Of a DNA stretch of 64,000 nt, positions 16,744 through 24,178 are shown one piece after another. Source of the stretch: Blastococcus sp. CPCC 205250 (GTDB taxonomy: Bacteria; Actinomycetota; Actinomycetes; Mycobacteriales; Geodermatophilaceae); assembly GCF_019799925.1 (NCBI RefSeq), contig NZ_JABGCG010000003.1, forward strand, positions 434,001 to 498,000, written 5' to 3'. A program made the translations under genes and the position numbers. How positions within the stretch are numbered: the first letter of the stretch is position 1; each line of letters starts with the position of its first letter. The notes under the pieces were generated by a model. That model was not told the DNA's origin, made no database searches, and saw only the letters and a program-made list of their open reading frames with translations.

Positions 16744-17445
16744 TCACCGGCCGCGGACCAGGTCGCGGCGGCGCTCCCAGCGCGGCCCGACCACGCGGAG
16801 CAGCAGCCGGAACGGCGGCGGCATGAGGCCCCGCAGCTGGGCACGCTGTTCGGGAGTCGGACAGGAGTCGACCATCCAGGGCAGCAGGAAGACCATGTGC
16901 CGGAGGCTGGTGCCCTGGCGGAACCGGGTCTCCACCCGGGCGAGGTCGCCGGCCGAGACGTGGCGCCGCACGACCGGGAAGACGTCGCGCTCCTCCTCCT
17001 CGATGTGCTCGTCGAGGGAGTCGGCGACCTGGGTGAGGACGGCGGCCAGCGGGCCGGCCGCAGTGGGACCCTGCGCCGCGAACGCCGTGAGCAGCACCTC
17101 GGCGCGGTCGAGGACGTCCTGCAGCGCGGCGTGGTCGTCGGACAGCGGCGTGAGGTCCACGTGCGCGCCGGCCGAGGCGGCGATGACCGGCCACAGCACG
17201 TCGTCCTCCCGGGAGTGGTGCACGTGCACCTCGCCGAGCACGTGGCGGGCGAAGGAGACGATCGCCTCCTGCCGCGCGCGGTCACAGGCCGCACCCTGCG
17301 CGACAGAGGTCAGGGCGTCGGCCAGGAGGCGGCAGCCGGAGCGCAGCGCGCGGTGGACCAGGGCGAAGCCGGAGAGGTCGGCCTCCGGCTCGTCCGGGGT
17401 GCGGCGGGGGGGCACGGCGAAGGGCAGTGCGGTGGAGGCTGTCAT
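16744..17445 (-). CDS. hemerythrin HHE-domain protein
   Basis: 233 residues. A hemerythrin-like four-helix bundle is indicated by HVLGEVHVHHSREDDVLWPVI, LSDDHAALQDVLD and LDEHIEEEERDVFPVV, which carry the His and Glu ligands for a di-iron site. The C-terminal part (MVFLLPWMVDSCP) is characteristic of a group of actinobacterial hemerythrins. Possible roles are oxygen, nitric oxide or iron sensing. ATG chosen as the first codon before the conserved part; the frame is open for 28 more codons upstream. No clear ribosome site. A second, unrelated hemerythrin is encoded at 41.5 kb. Confidence 0.82.
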   Translation of the reverse strand: MTASTALPFAVPPRRTPDEPEADLSGFALVHRALRSGCRLLADALTSVAQGAACDRARQEAIVSFARHVLGEVHVHHSREDDVLWPVIAASAGAHVDLTPLSDDHAALQDVLDRAEVLLTAFAAQGPTAAGPLAAVLTQVADSLDEHIEEEERDVFPVVRRHVSAGDLARVETRFRQGTSLRHMVFLLPWMVDSCPTPEQRAQLRGLMPPPFRLLLRVVGPRWERRRDLVRGR

Positions 17446-17584
17446 GCCGGGGACCGTCCCGCGGGTCACTGGTCGGGCCCTTGTCCTGGGCTTGCCGGCC
17501 GGCGGTGGCGCCCGGTCTCCCCCGGTCATCCGGCCCGGTGGGCATGGCAGGCTGTCGGCGCGGGGCGCACGACGTCGTCCGCAC

Positions 17585-17658
17585 GGGGCGGTAGCTCAGC
17601 CGGTCAGAGCATGGGACTCATAATCCCTGGGTCGTGGGTTCGAGCCCCACCCGCCCCA
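17585..17658 (+). tRNA. tRNA-Met (anticodon CAT)
   Basis: Cloverleaf of 74 bases: acceptor GGGGCGG/CCGCCCC, D stem GCTC/GAGC, anticodon loop CTCATAA giving CAT, T stem GTGGG/CCCAC with loop TTCGAGC, discriminator A. The 3' CCA is not encoded. One oddity is a T-T mismatch at the top of the anticodon stem (positions 27 and 43). The initiator features (mismatched 1-72 pair, GGG/CCC anticodon stem) are absent, so it is elongator Met; a tRNA-Ile with modified CAT is less likely but not excluded. Confidence 0.93.
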
Positions 17659-17790
17659 CCGGTCCTGACCTGTACTCCCTCCCTCCCGGACGAGCGCGCG
17701 GCAGCGGGATCCGTCGCGTGGTCGGGCGGGGGCCGCACCACTGCGGGACGCTCGCAGCGTGGTGGACCGAGCCTGCGACGGGTGCTCCCG

Positions 17791-19152
17791 GTGAGAGCGA
17801 GCGAGCCCAGGCGACGCGGTCCCCTCCGTGCGGTCGCCACGTGGCTGCGCGGGAGGCTCTGGCCCATCCCGGTCGTCGCCGTCGTGGGCGCGGTCGCCTT
17901 CGGCATCGGACTGCCGGCGGTCGACGCACTGCTCGAGGGCCGCGACCCGGGGCACCCCCTGACATTCGTCTTCGGCGGCGGACCGTCGGCCGCACGCGAC
18001 CTCCTCGCCGCGATCGCCGGGTCGCTCATATCCGTGACCGGGCTGATCTTCTCGCTGACCGTGGTGGCCTTCCAGCTGGGCAGCAGCCAGTACTCACCCC
18101 GGCTGCTGCAGACCTTCGCGACCGACCGCGTCGTCCAGCTGACGCTGGCCCAGTTGACGGCGACGTTCGTCTACGCCCTCACGGTGCTGCGGACCGTGCG
18201 CACCGAGAGCGCCACCGAGACCGAGACCGCGTTCGTCCCCCGTCTCTCGATCACCGTCGCCTACGTGCTCACGCTCGGCAGCGTCCTGGCGGTGGTGCTG
18301 TTCCTCGGACACCTCGCCCGAGCGCTCCGCGTGGAGACGATGCTCCGCGACGTCCACGACGAGGCCGCCGCCACGCTCCAACGCGAGCTGCCCGACGATC
18401 TCGAGCACCCCGCTCCGGTCCGGCTGCCCCCCGGACCGGGGATCCCGATCGCCTCCACCTCCAGCGGCTTCCTCGTCGACCTGGACGAGGAACGCATCGT
18501 GTCCGCTGCGGCGCGCGCCGATGTCGTGGTCCTCCTGGCTGCCCGGGTCGGCGACTCGGTGGTGACCGGGACACCTCTGGCGCACGCCTGGACGAGGGAC
18601 GGCGCTCGCGGCACGGACACGGCGGCGCTGCAGGAGGCCCTCGGCCGCTCGGTGCGACTGGCGTTCGAACGCTCCCCCGCCCGCGACATCGCCTACAGCC
18701 TGCGCAAGGTCGTCGACATCACCGTCCGCGCGCTGTCACCGGGCATCAACGACCCCACGACGGCGGTGCACGCCCTCTCCCACGCGTCGGCCCTGCTCGG
18801 CGACCTCGTGTCCCGGCCGCTGGGACCGGACCGCCGGGCCGACGGCGACGGCGTCGTGCGCCTGGTCGTGCCGCAGTGGACCCCCGACGACCTGGTCGAC
18901 CTCGTGCTGGAGGAGCCGCTGCACCACTGCTCGGGCCAACCGGCCGTCCTGCGCCGGATGGCCGCGCTGCTGCGGGAGGTCGCCTGGCGCGCGCCTGGGG
19001 GCGTCGTCGACGACGCACTGCGCGACGGGCTCCGTCACGCCGTCGCCGTCGCCGCGGAGTCCACCCGGATCACGGCCTCGGAACGTCGCTCCTGGGAGGA
19101 GGCGCTCGACTCCGCCCTCGCCGGTGAGTGGCCGGCCGACCGCCCGGCCTGA
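17791..19152 (+). CDS. DUF2254 membrane protein
   Basis: 453 residues matching the DUF2254 family. Four membrane helices lie in the first 180 residues (about 25-45, 70-96, 114-132, 152-176); the conserved stretch SLTVVAFQLGSSQYSPRLL follows helix 2. The remaining ~270 residues are cytoplasmic, with ALSPGINDPTTAVHALSH typical of the family. Function not established. GTG at 17791 is preferred; GTG 17782 in frame is possible. It follows the tRNA gene and is co-directional with DUF421. Confidence 0.85.
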   Translation: MRASEPRRRGPLRAVATWLRGRLWPIPVVAVVGAVAFGIGLPAVDALLEGRDPGHPLTFVFGGGPSAARDLLAAIAGSLISVTGLIFSLTVVAFQLGSSQYSPRLLQTFATDRVVQLTLAQLTATFVYALTVLRTVRTESATETETAFVPRLSITVAYVLTLGSVLAVVLFLGHLARALRVETMLRDVHDEAAATLQRELPDDLEHPAPVRLPPGPGIPIASTSSGFLVDLDEERIVSAAARADVVVLLAARVGDSVVTGTPLAHAWTRDGARGTDTAALQEALGRSVRLAFERSPARDIAYSLRKVVDITVRALSPGINDPTTAVHALSHASALLGDLVSRPLGPDRRADGDGVVRLVVPQWTPDDLVDLVLEEPLHHCSGQPAVLRRMAALLREVAWRAPGGVVDDALRDGLRHAVAVAAESTRITASERRSWEEALDSALAGEWPADRPA

Positions 19153-19212
19153 CTGCACACCCGTCCCCCGCGGGAGTCCGGTGGCCGGACGCCGCCTGGG
19201 TAGGGCTCCGAC

Positions 19213-19737
19213 ATGTGGTTCGACACCTGGTCCGACATCGTCCGGATCCTCGCCGTGGGCGCGGCGGCGTACGTCGCCCTCGTGGTGCTGCTCCGGGTCT
19301 CGGGCAAGCGGACACTGTCCAAGCTCAACGCCTTCGACCTGGTGGTCAGCGTGGCCTTCGGCTCCACCTTGGCGACCATCTTCCTCAGCAGCGACGTCTC
19401 CTGGAGTGAGGGAGTCGTCGCCATGGCGCTGCTCGCCGCCCTGCAGTTCGTCATCGCGGGGACGACGACCTGGCTGCCCGGGGGACGCAGTGTGGTCACA
19501 GCCCGGCCCACCCTGCTGCTGGAGGACGGCCGCCCTCTCCCCGGGGCGCTCCGTCGGCAGCGGATCACCCTGAGCGAACTGCGCCAGGCGGTCCGCGCCT
19601 CCGGCTCCGGCGACCTGTCCGCGGTGGCGGCGGTCGTGCTGGAGACCGACGGGTCGATGAGCGTCATCCCCACGCAGCAGGCGGGGGACCGGTCGGCACT
19701 GGAGGGCGTCGCGAGACCGACCGAGGGCATGCGGTGA
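19213..19737 (+). CDS. DUF421 (YetF-like) membrane protein
   Basis: 174 residues. Three membrane helices in the first ~80 residues and the family signature GKRTLSKLNAFDLVVSVAFGSTLA, followed by a small soluble domain (RPTLLLEDGRPL, ITLSELRQAVR). YetF/DUF421 proteins occur in many bacteria and their role is poorly defined. Usual length is 150-240 residues, so it is complete. Same direction as the DUF2254 gene 60 bases upstream; possibly one transcript. Confidence 0.87.
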   Translation: MWFDTWSDIVRILAVGAAAYVALVVLLRVSGKRTLSKLNAFDLVVSVAFGSTLATIFLSSDVSWSEGVVAMALLAALQFVIAGTTTWLPGGRSVVTARPTLLLEDGRPLPGALRRQRITLSELRQAVRASGSGDLSAVAAVVLETDGSMSVIPTQQAGDRSALEGVARPTEGMR

Positions 19738-19750
19738 CCGCCCGCGCCCA

Positions 19751-19784
19751 CGGACCGATGACTTCGGTCCGCGACCGGTGTCCC
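19751..19784. promoter_or_regulatory. inverted repeat and DosR-like boxes upstream of YCII gene
   Basis: CGGACCGA-5 bases-TCGGTCCG (19751-19771) is a perfect 8-bp-arm inverted repeat. Read in the frame of the DosR-type consensus, two overlapping matches appear: ATGACTTCGGTCCG (19758-19771) and GCGACCGGTGTCCC (19771-19784, nine of the ten arm bases). They lie 50-75 bases upstream of the YCII gene. It could instead be a terminator for the DUF421 gene. Confidence 0.45.
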
Positions 19785-19833
19785 TCCTGATGACGGCGCC
19801 ACCCAGGGCGCCGCACGAGCCCGGGAGGACCCC

Positions 19834-20199
19834 GTGACCCAGTACCTGCTGTCCATGCCGCACGACTCCGCCGAGGAGCCGACGATGGCCACGATGGAGC
19901 CCGCGGAGCTCGAGGCGGCGATGGCCGCCGCCGGCGCCTTCATGGAGGAGCTGACCGCCTCCGGCGCACTGGTGTTCGCGGGCGGGTTGTACCCGCCGTC
20001 GACGGCGGTCACCGTCGACCACACCGGCGAGGACCTGGTCCTCGCCGACGAGCCGTTCACCCGGGCACCGGAGTACCTCGGCGGCTTCTGTGTGGTGGAG
20101 GCGCCGGACCGGGACGCCGCCGTCGCCTGGGCGGCGAAGGCGTCGAAGGCGCTCGGTGGCCGGATCGAGGTGCGGGCCTTCCAGGAGGTCCCGGCCTAG
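19834..20199 (+). CDS. YCII-related (DGPF) family protein
   Basis: 121 residues, small ferredoxin-like protein of the YCII/DGPF family: MTQYLLSMPHD at the start, FMEELTASGALVFAGGLYPP, GFCVVEAPDRDAAVAWAAKA and a C-terminal IEVRAF. Such genes often accompany ECF sigma factors or act in unknown small-molecule reactions; no sigma gene is adjacent here. GTG start with GGGAGGACCCC in front. The last ~40 bases of this gene lie within the 5' member of the 78/79-bp direct repeat pair. Confidence 0.82.
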   Translation: MTQYLLSMPHDSAEEPTMATMEPAELEAAMAAAGAFMEELTASGALVFAGGLYPPSTAVTVDHTGEDLVLADEPFTRAPEYLGGFCVVEAPDRDAAVAWAAKASKALGGRIEVRAFQEVPA

Positions 20200-20238
20200 G
20201 ACCGGCCCCGCCCCCGGCCCGCCGGGACGTCGGCGGTG
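20160..20238. repeat. direct repeat, left copy (79 bp)
   Basis: From CCGGATCGAGG to CGGCGGTG. It contains the end of the YCII gene plus, antisense, the last ~13 codons of the SDR gene (TADVPAGRGRGRS in the minus frame). The same sequence with one base missing recurs at 21576-21653. Here the YCII part is intact and the SDR part is a fragment. Confidence 0.95.
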
Positions 20239-21575
20239 TGGTGCTGGCGGCTCTTCGGACAGCCGAAGTCGACCACTCCCCGACCTCCGGGTCGCTCGCG
20301 GCGACGATCAGTCGCCGGCGGAGGCACGGGGACCTGGGTCCCTGGCTGCGTCCGGTGCCCGGCGGGACAGTGGGCCGCCACGGGGGCCTACTCGCCAGGG
20401 GGAACGGCCATGACCGTGGATGAGGCCAAGCTGCACGACCTGCTGGGGCGCGTCGTCGTCGATGTAGGAGGGACCTTCCAGGCCCTGAGCGCGATCCTCG
20501 GGGACCGACTCGGGCTCTACAGGGCCCTCTCGTCCGTCATGCCGGCTTCACCCGCCGACGTCGCCCGGGAGGCGGGCGTCGGTGAGCGGTACGTCCGCGA
20601 GTGGCTGGCAGGGCAGGCCGCTGGCGGCTACGTCACGTACGACCCGGAGAGCGAGCGGTTCGCCCTCACCGAGGAGCAGGAGTTCGTGCTCGCCGACCCG
20701 AACGGCATGCAGGCCGCTGCCGCCTTCCTCGTCCCGGTGGCCACAGCCACGAACATCGACCGGATCACCGAGGCCGTCCGCACCGGTGAGGGCTTTCCGT
20801 GGCACGCCCATGACCCGGCCCTGTTCGAGGGAACCGAGCGCTTCTTCCGGCCGGGCTACGTGGCCAATCTCGTCTCCAACTGGATCCCGGCGCTGGACGG
20901 CGTGGAGGACAAACTGCGCACGGGAGCCCGAGTTGCCGACGTCGGCTGCGGCCATGGGTCCTCGACGCTGCTGCTGGCCGCAGCGTTCCCCGACTCGCAG
21001 ATCGTCGGCTTCGACTACCACTCACCCTCGGTGCAACAGGCGCGCAAGCGCGCCGTCGACGCCGGACTGGCTGACCGTGCCTCGTTCGAGGTCGCGAGCG
21101 CCGCCGACTTCCCGGGCGAGGGCTACGACCTGGTGGCGATCTTCGACGCTCTGCACGACATGCCCGATCCCCTGACGGCGGCACGGCACGTCCGCGAGGC
21201 TCTCGCCGGTGACGGCACCTTCCTGGTGGTGGAGCCGTACGCCAACGACCGGCTCGAAGACAATCTCAACCCGGTCGGCCGGTTGTTCTACGCCGCATCG
21301 ACGGTGATCTGCGTGGCGCACTCGATGACGGAGGAACCCAGGACGGCGCTCGGCGCCCAGGCCGGGGAGGGGCGGCTCACTGAGCTGCTCCACGCGGCCG
21401 GGTTCAGCCATGTACGCCGGGCTACGGAGACGCCCTTCAACCTGGTGCTCGAGGCCCGCCCGTGACCGGGTGACCCACGTCGCCGCTCCGGTCGTGGTCG
21501 GCGCGCTGTAGCGGTCGCCGTGAACCGGCGTCGGGCCGCCCCTCCCCCATCGCAGGACGCCGCTCCGCTCGGCGC
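20239..21575. mobile_element. repeat-flanked inserted segment with methyltransferase gene
   Basis: The ~1.34 kb between the two direct repeats. The repeat joins the tails of the convergent YCII and SDR genes, so the simplest history is that these two genes once met there and this segment came in between, duplicating ~78 bp. Its GC content is lower than that of its neighbours: lines I counted gave 62-68 percent, against about 85 percent in one line of the flanking methyltransferase. No transposase, integrase or terminal inverted repeat is visible. Upstream of the gene is a small hairpin (CTTCGG-4-CCGAAG near 20252). Confidence 0.6.
20410..21465 (+). CDS. class I SAM-dependent methyltransferase
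   Basis: 351 residues. An N-terminal winged-helix-like domain (GLYRALSS, SPADVAREAGVGERYVREWLAGQAA, YVTYDPESERFALTEEQ) is followed by a methyltransferase core with the AdoMet motif VADVGCGHGSSTLLLA, FPDSQIVGFDYH and YDLVAIFDALHDMPDP. The layout is that of small-molecule O/C-methyltransferases with a dimerisation domain. Methyl acceptor unknown. ATG with CCAGGGGGAA just upstream; the open frame to the left has no family similarity. The gene lies alone inside the repeat-flanked, lower-GC segment, which suggests recent acquisition. Confidence 0.85.
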   Translation: MTVDEAKLHDLLGRVVVDVGGTFQALSAILGDRLGLYRALSSVMPASPADVAREAGVGERYVREWLAGQAAGGYVTYDPESERFALTEEQEFVLADPNGMQAAAAFLVPVATATNIDRITEAVRTGEGFPWHAHDPALFEGTERFFRPGYVANLVSNWIPALDGVEDKLRTGARVADVGCGHGSSTLLLAAAFPDSQIVGFDYHSPSVQQARKRAVDAGLADRASFEVASAADFPGEGYDLVAIFDALHDMPDPLTAARHVREALAGDGTFLVVEPYANDRLEDNLNPVGRLFYAASTVICVAHSMTEEPRTALGAQAGEGRLTELLHAAGFSHVRRATETPFNLVLEARP

Positions 21576-21653
21576 CCGGATCGAGGTGCGGCCTTCCAGG
21601 AGGTCCCGGCCTAGGACCGGCCCCGCCCCCGGCCCGCCGGGACGTCGGCGGTG
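21576..21653. repeat. direct repeat, right copy (78 bp)
   Basis: Same as 20160-20238 but one G shorter (GCGGCC against GCGGGCC), so a YCII-type reading frame would be shifted. Here the SDR tail is complete and in use, while the YCII tail is a remnant; a further, diverged trace of it (CCGCTCGGCGCCCGGATCG against CGCTCGGTGGCCGGATCG) extends a little to the left. Confidence 0.95.
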
Positions 21654-22489
21654 CGGTCGGCGACCATCTGGTCGGTCACCCGGCGGATGCGACCGGTCTG
21701 GCGGGAGAGGGTCATGTCCATGAGCCGATCGATCGGCGGCACCTCGCCGAGGCGGGCCAGGCCCATCCAGCGCGGCACCGCCACCGTCCGGGACCAGTAG
21801 GAGGTCAGGCTCCGGGCGATCTGCTCGGCCACCCGCTCCGGCGCGATCCCCGGGGAGAGCCGGCCCTCGGAGTCCGCGTCCGAGGTCGGCGCCGCACCCC
21901 GCCCGCGCACCAGCCACTCGGTGGACACCGGCCCCGGGGTGATGGAGTGGACCCGCACGCCGCGGGCGGTGACCTCCCTGCGCAGCCCCTTCACGAACCC
22001 GTGCGCCCCGGCCTTGGTCGCCGAGTAGATGGTCAGCGGCGGGACCTGCGCCAGCGCCGCGGACGACGCCGTCACCAGGATGTCGGCCCGGCCGCGCTCG
22101 GCGGCCGACGTGAACAGGTGCGGCAGGGCGAGGCGGGCCAGGTCGACCACCGCCGTCAGGTTGGTGCTGACCATGGTCTCCACGGCGTCCTGCGGGGTGT
22201 CCTCGACGAGCGCCGCGTAGCCGATCGCCGCGTTGAGGACGACGGCGTCCAGCCGGCCGTGCTCGGCCACCACGCGCTCCACCAGGGCGGTGCGGTCGGT
22301 CGCCGAGGACACGTCGGCGGCGATCCCGGTGGCCCCGGGGATCTCGGCCAACGCCTCGGTCAGCCGCCCGCCGTCCCGTGCGCAGGCGACCACCCGCGCT
22401 CCCGATCCGGTGAGGCGGTGGACGACCGCGCGCCCGATGCCGGCGCTGCCGCCGGTGACGAGGACGACGCGGTCCCTGAGGTCGGTCAT
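21611..22489 (-). CDS. short-chain dehydrogenase/reductase
   Basis: 292 residues, classical SDR. NAD(P) motif VLVTGGSAGIGRAV, NAG-type motif LNAAIG, catalytic region TASSAALAQ with IYSATKAGAHGFVKGL (Tyr and Lys), and ITPGPVSTEWL. Substrate unknown. ATG chosen at MTDLRDRVVLV; the frame is open 11 codons upstream into the inverted repeat of the promoter region. The last ~13 codons lie within the right direct repeat. Divergent from the next methyltransferase gene, which starts only ~40 bases away. Confidence 0.87.
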   Translation of the reverse strand: MTDLRDRVVLVTGGSAGIGRAVVHRLTGSGARVVACARDGGRLTEALAEIPGATGIAADVSSATDRTALVERVVAEHGRLDAVVLNAAIGYAALVEDTPQDAVETMVSTNLTAVVDLARLALPHLFTSAAERGRADILVTASSAALAQVPPLTIYSATKAGAHGFVKGLRREVTARGVRVHSITPGPVSTEWLVRGRGAAPTSDADSEGRLSPGIAPERVAEQIARSLTSYWSRTVAVPRWMGLARLGEVPPIDRLMDMTLSRQTGRIRRVTDQMVADRTADVPAGRGRGRS

Positions 22490-22494
22490 GCCAC

Positions 22495-22524
22495 GGTTGT
22501 GCCCGACCCCCCTCGGGCACAACC
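22495..22524. promoter_or_regulatory. 12-bp-arm inverted repeat between divergent SDR and methyltransferase
   Basis: Perfect arms GGTTGTGCCCGA and TCGGGCACAACC with six C between them. It fills nearly all of the 40-base gap between the two divergent starts. An operator that controls both genes, or a leader hairpin at both 5' ends, would fit. No regulator gene is adjacent. Confidence 0.7.
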
Positions 22525-22529
22525 CCGTC

Positions 22530-23174
22530 GTGCCTCACGAGAAGGGCCCGGCACCGAGCCGCGCCGTCCCACCCACCCACGTCGACGCCAACCGGCTCTG
22601 GGTCGACTCCCGGCTGCGCGCCCTGGTGCAACGCCGCGTGGAGGCCCCCGCCCTGCTGCGCCTCGGCGGCGAGGTGACCGGCGGGCGGGTGCTCGAGCTG
22701 GGGACCGGCCGCCGCGGCACGGGGCTGCGCCTGGCCCTCGACCTGTTCGGCGCGTCCCGGGCCGAGGGGGTCGAGCGCCATCCGGCGAGCGTCGAGGCCT
22801 GCCGTCGCGCGGTGGCCGACCTCGGGGACCGGGTGCAGGTGCGCGGCGGGGACGCCGCCGCCCTCGACGCCGCCGACGCGTCCTACGACGCGGTCTTCGG
22901 CTACCACGTCCTCCACCACGCCGAGGCGTGGCGGGACGTCGTCCGCCAGGCGGCGCGGGTGCTGCGTCCCGGCGGGCGGCTCTACTCCTGCGAGATGACC
23001 GCACGGATCGTCGACAGCCGGCCGCTGCGCGCGGTCTCCTTCCACCCGGCCGACGGCGACCGGCCGACGCCGGACACCATGGCCGCAGCCTGCCGGGACG
23101 CCGGGCTGACCGTCGTCGGCCAGCAGACCCGCGCGGCCGGCTGCTGGACGGCGCTCGTCGCGACCCGCCCGTGA
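22530..23174 (+). CDS. class I SAM-dependent methyltransferase
   Basis: 214 residues. The AdoMet site reads VLELGTGRRGTGLRLAL, followed by AEGVERHPASVEACRRA, a DAVFGYHVLHHAEAW motif 4 and VLRPGGRLYSCEM. This is a small Rossmann-type methyltransferase without an extra domain. Target unknown. GTG start is taken at VPHEKGPA; it lies just outside the inverted repeat. The stop overlaps the next gene's GTG by four bases. Confidence 0.8.
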   Translation: MPHEKGPAPSRAVPPTHVDANRLWVDSRLRALVQRRVEAPALLRLGGEVTGGRVLELGTGRRGTGLRLALDLFGASRAEGVERHPASVEACRRAVADLGDRVQVRGGDAAALDAADASYDAVFGYHVLHHAEAWRDVVRQAARVLRPGGRLYSCEMTARIVDSRPLRAVSFHPADGDRPTPDTMAAACRDAGLTVVGQQTRAAGCWTALVATRP

Positions 23175-23749
23175 CCGCCCCCGGCGGCGCGGCGCGGGCG
23201 CTGCCCACCGTCCGGGCGGCCCTGGCCCTGCTCGCCACGCACTGGCGTGCGGCCTACCTCGCCGCCGTCCTCGCCACCCTGGTCAACACGGTGCCCGACG
23301 TGGCGCGCCACCTGCTCGTCTGGGACGACCCGTCGCTCGCCGCCGCCCTGGCCGTCGACGTCGTGGGCTTCCTGACCGCCCTCGCGGCGCAGCTGTGGGT
23401 CACCGGCGCCGTGGCCGGCCTGCCCGACGGGGACCGTCTCCGGCCGGCCGGGGCGCTGCGCCGGGGCACGGTCCTCGCGGTGGCCGCCGTGCGCCGCACG
23501 CCCGCCGCCGTGGCCGCCGGCGTCGTGCTGGGCGGTGCGGTGTCCGCGGTGGTCACCCTCCCGGCGTCGATCGCCGCGCTCGGCTTCCCGCAGGTGCTGG
23601 GCCCGCTGGACGCGCCGCCGGTCGGCGCGTTCGCCGTCGCGGCGGTCAGCGACGTGGTCGCCAGCGTCCTCACGCTGCCGTTCCTCGCGATGGTCCTCGT
23701 CCTCGCCTCGGGCCGCCGCGGGTTGAGCACCGCCACGGCCGGGCAGTAG
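23171..23749 (+). CDS. hypothetical membrane protein
   Basis: 192 residues with about four to five hydrophobic stretches (AAYLAAVLATLVNTV, LAAALAVDVVGFLTALAAQLWV, VAAGVVLGGAVSAVVTLPASIAAL, VLTLPFLAMVLVLASG). No family was recognised. The GTG start overlaps the TGA of the methyltransferase (GTGA), so the two are probably translated together; a membrane partner is possible. Confidence 0.65.
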   Translation: MTAPGGAARALPTVRAALALLATHWRAAYLAAVLATLVNTVPDVARHLLVWDDPSLAAALAVDVVGFLTALAAQLWVTGAVAGLPDGDRLRPAGALRRGTVLAVAAVRRTPAAVAAGVVLGGAVSAVVTLPASIAALGFPQVLGPLDAPPVGAFAVAAVSDVVASVLTLPFLAMVLVLASGRRGLSTATAGQ

Positions 23750-23755
23750 GCGCTC

Positions 23756-24133
23756 ATGGCCGGGGAGTGGGACGTCACGCGCAAGAGCATCGGGACGCTG
23801 TCGATCTGGATCGGGACCGCGGCGCTGTTCGCGCCGCGCACCCTCCCCCGGTGGCTGGGGCTGAACGAGGCCGCGACCCGCACCGACGTCGCCCTGCCGC
23901 TGCTCGTCCGGCTCGCCGCCGCCCGCAACATCGCCATGGGCGCCGCCCTGCTGGTCACCCCCGCGCCGCAGGCCCGGCGGACGACGGAGGTGACCCTGCT
24001 GCTGACCGCGCTCGACGCCGCGGCCGTGCTCGTGGCACGCCGGGGAGGGGACGTCGAGAAGCGCAGCGCCGTGCTGTCCCTCGCCGTCCTGGCCACCTCC
24101 GCGGCGGGGGCGGTGCGCTGGCACCGGAGTTGA
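23756..24133 (+). CDS. small hypothetical membrane protein
   Basis: 125 residues with three to four hydrophobic segments (GTLSIWIGTAALFAP, LLVRLAAARNIAMGAALL, EVTLLLTALDAAAVLVAR, AVLSLAVLATSAAGAV). The RLAAARNIAMGAALL phrase resembles DUF4267-like membrane proteins, but I am not sure. It starts six bases after the previous stop, so it belongs to the same transcript. Confidence 0.65.
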   Translation: MAGEWDVTRKSIGTLSIWIGTAALFAPRTLPRWLGLNEAATRTDVALPLLVRLAAARNIAMGAALLVTPAPQARRTTEVTLLLTALDAAAVLVARRGGDVEKRSAVLSLAVLATSAAGAVRWHRS

Positions 24134-24178
24134 GCCGGAACCGACCCGCCCCCGCCGGGAGCGGCTGACCGGCGACGG

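Noticed and set aside
17585..17658. Initiator tRNA or tRNA attachment site for an integrative element
   Set aside because: Initiator features are missing, and no integrase or repeated tRNA 3' end was found in the window.
20239..21575. Insertion sequence
   Set aside because: No transposase or terminal inverted repeats; the only gene is a methyltransferase, so it is described as an inserted segment of unknown mechanism.
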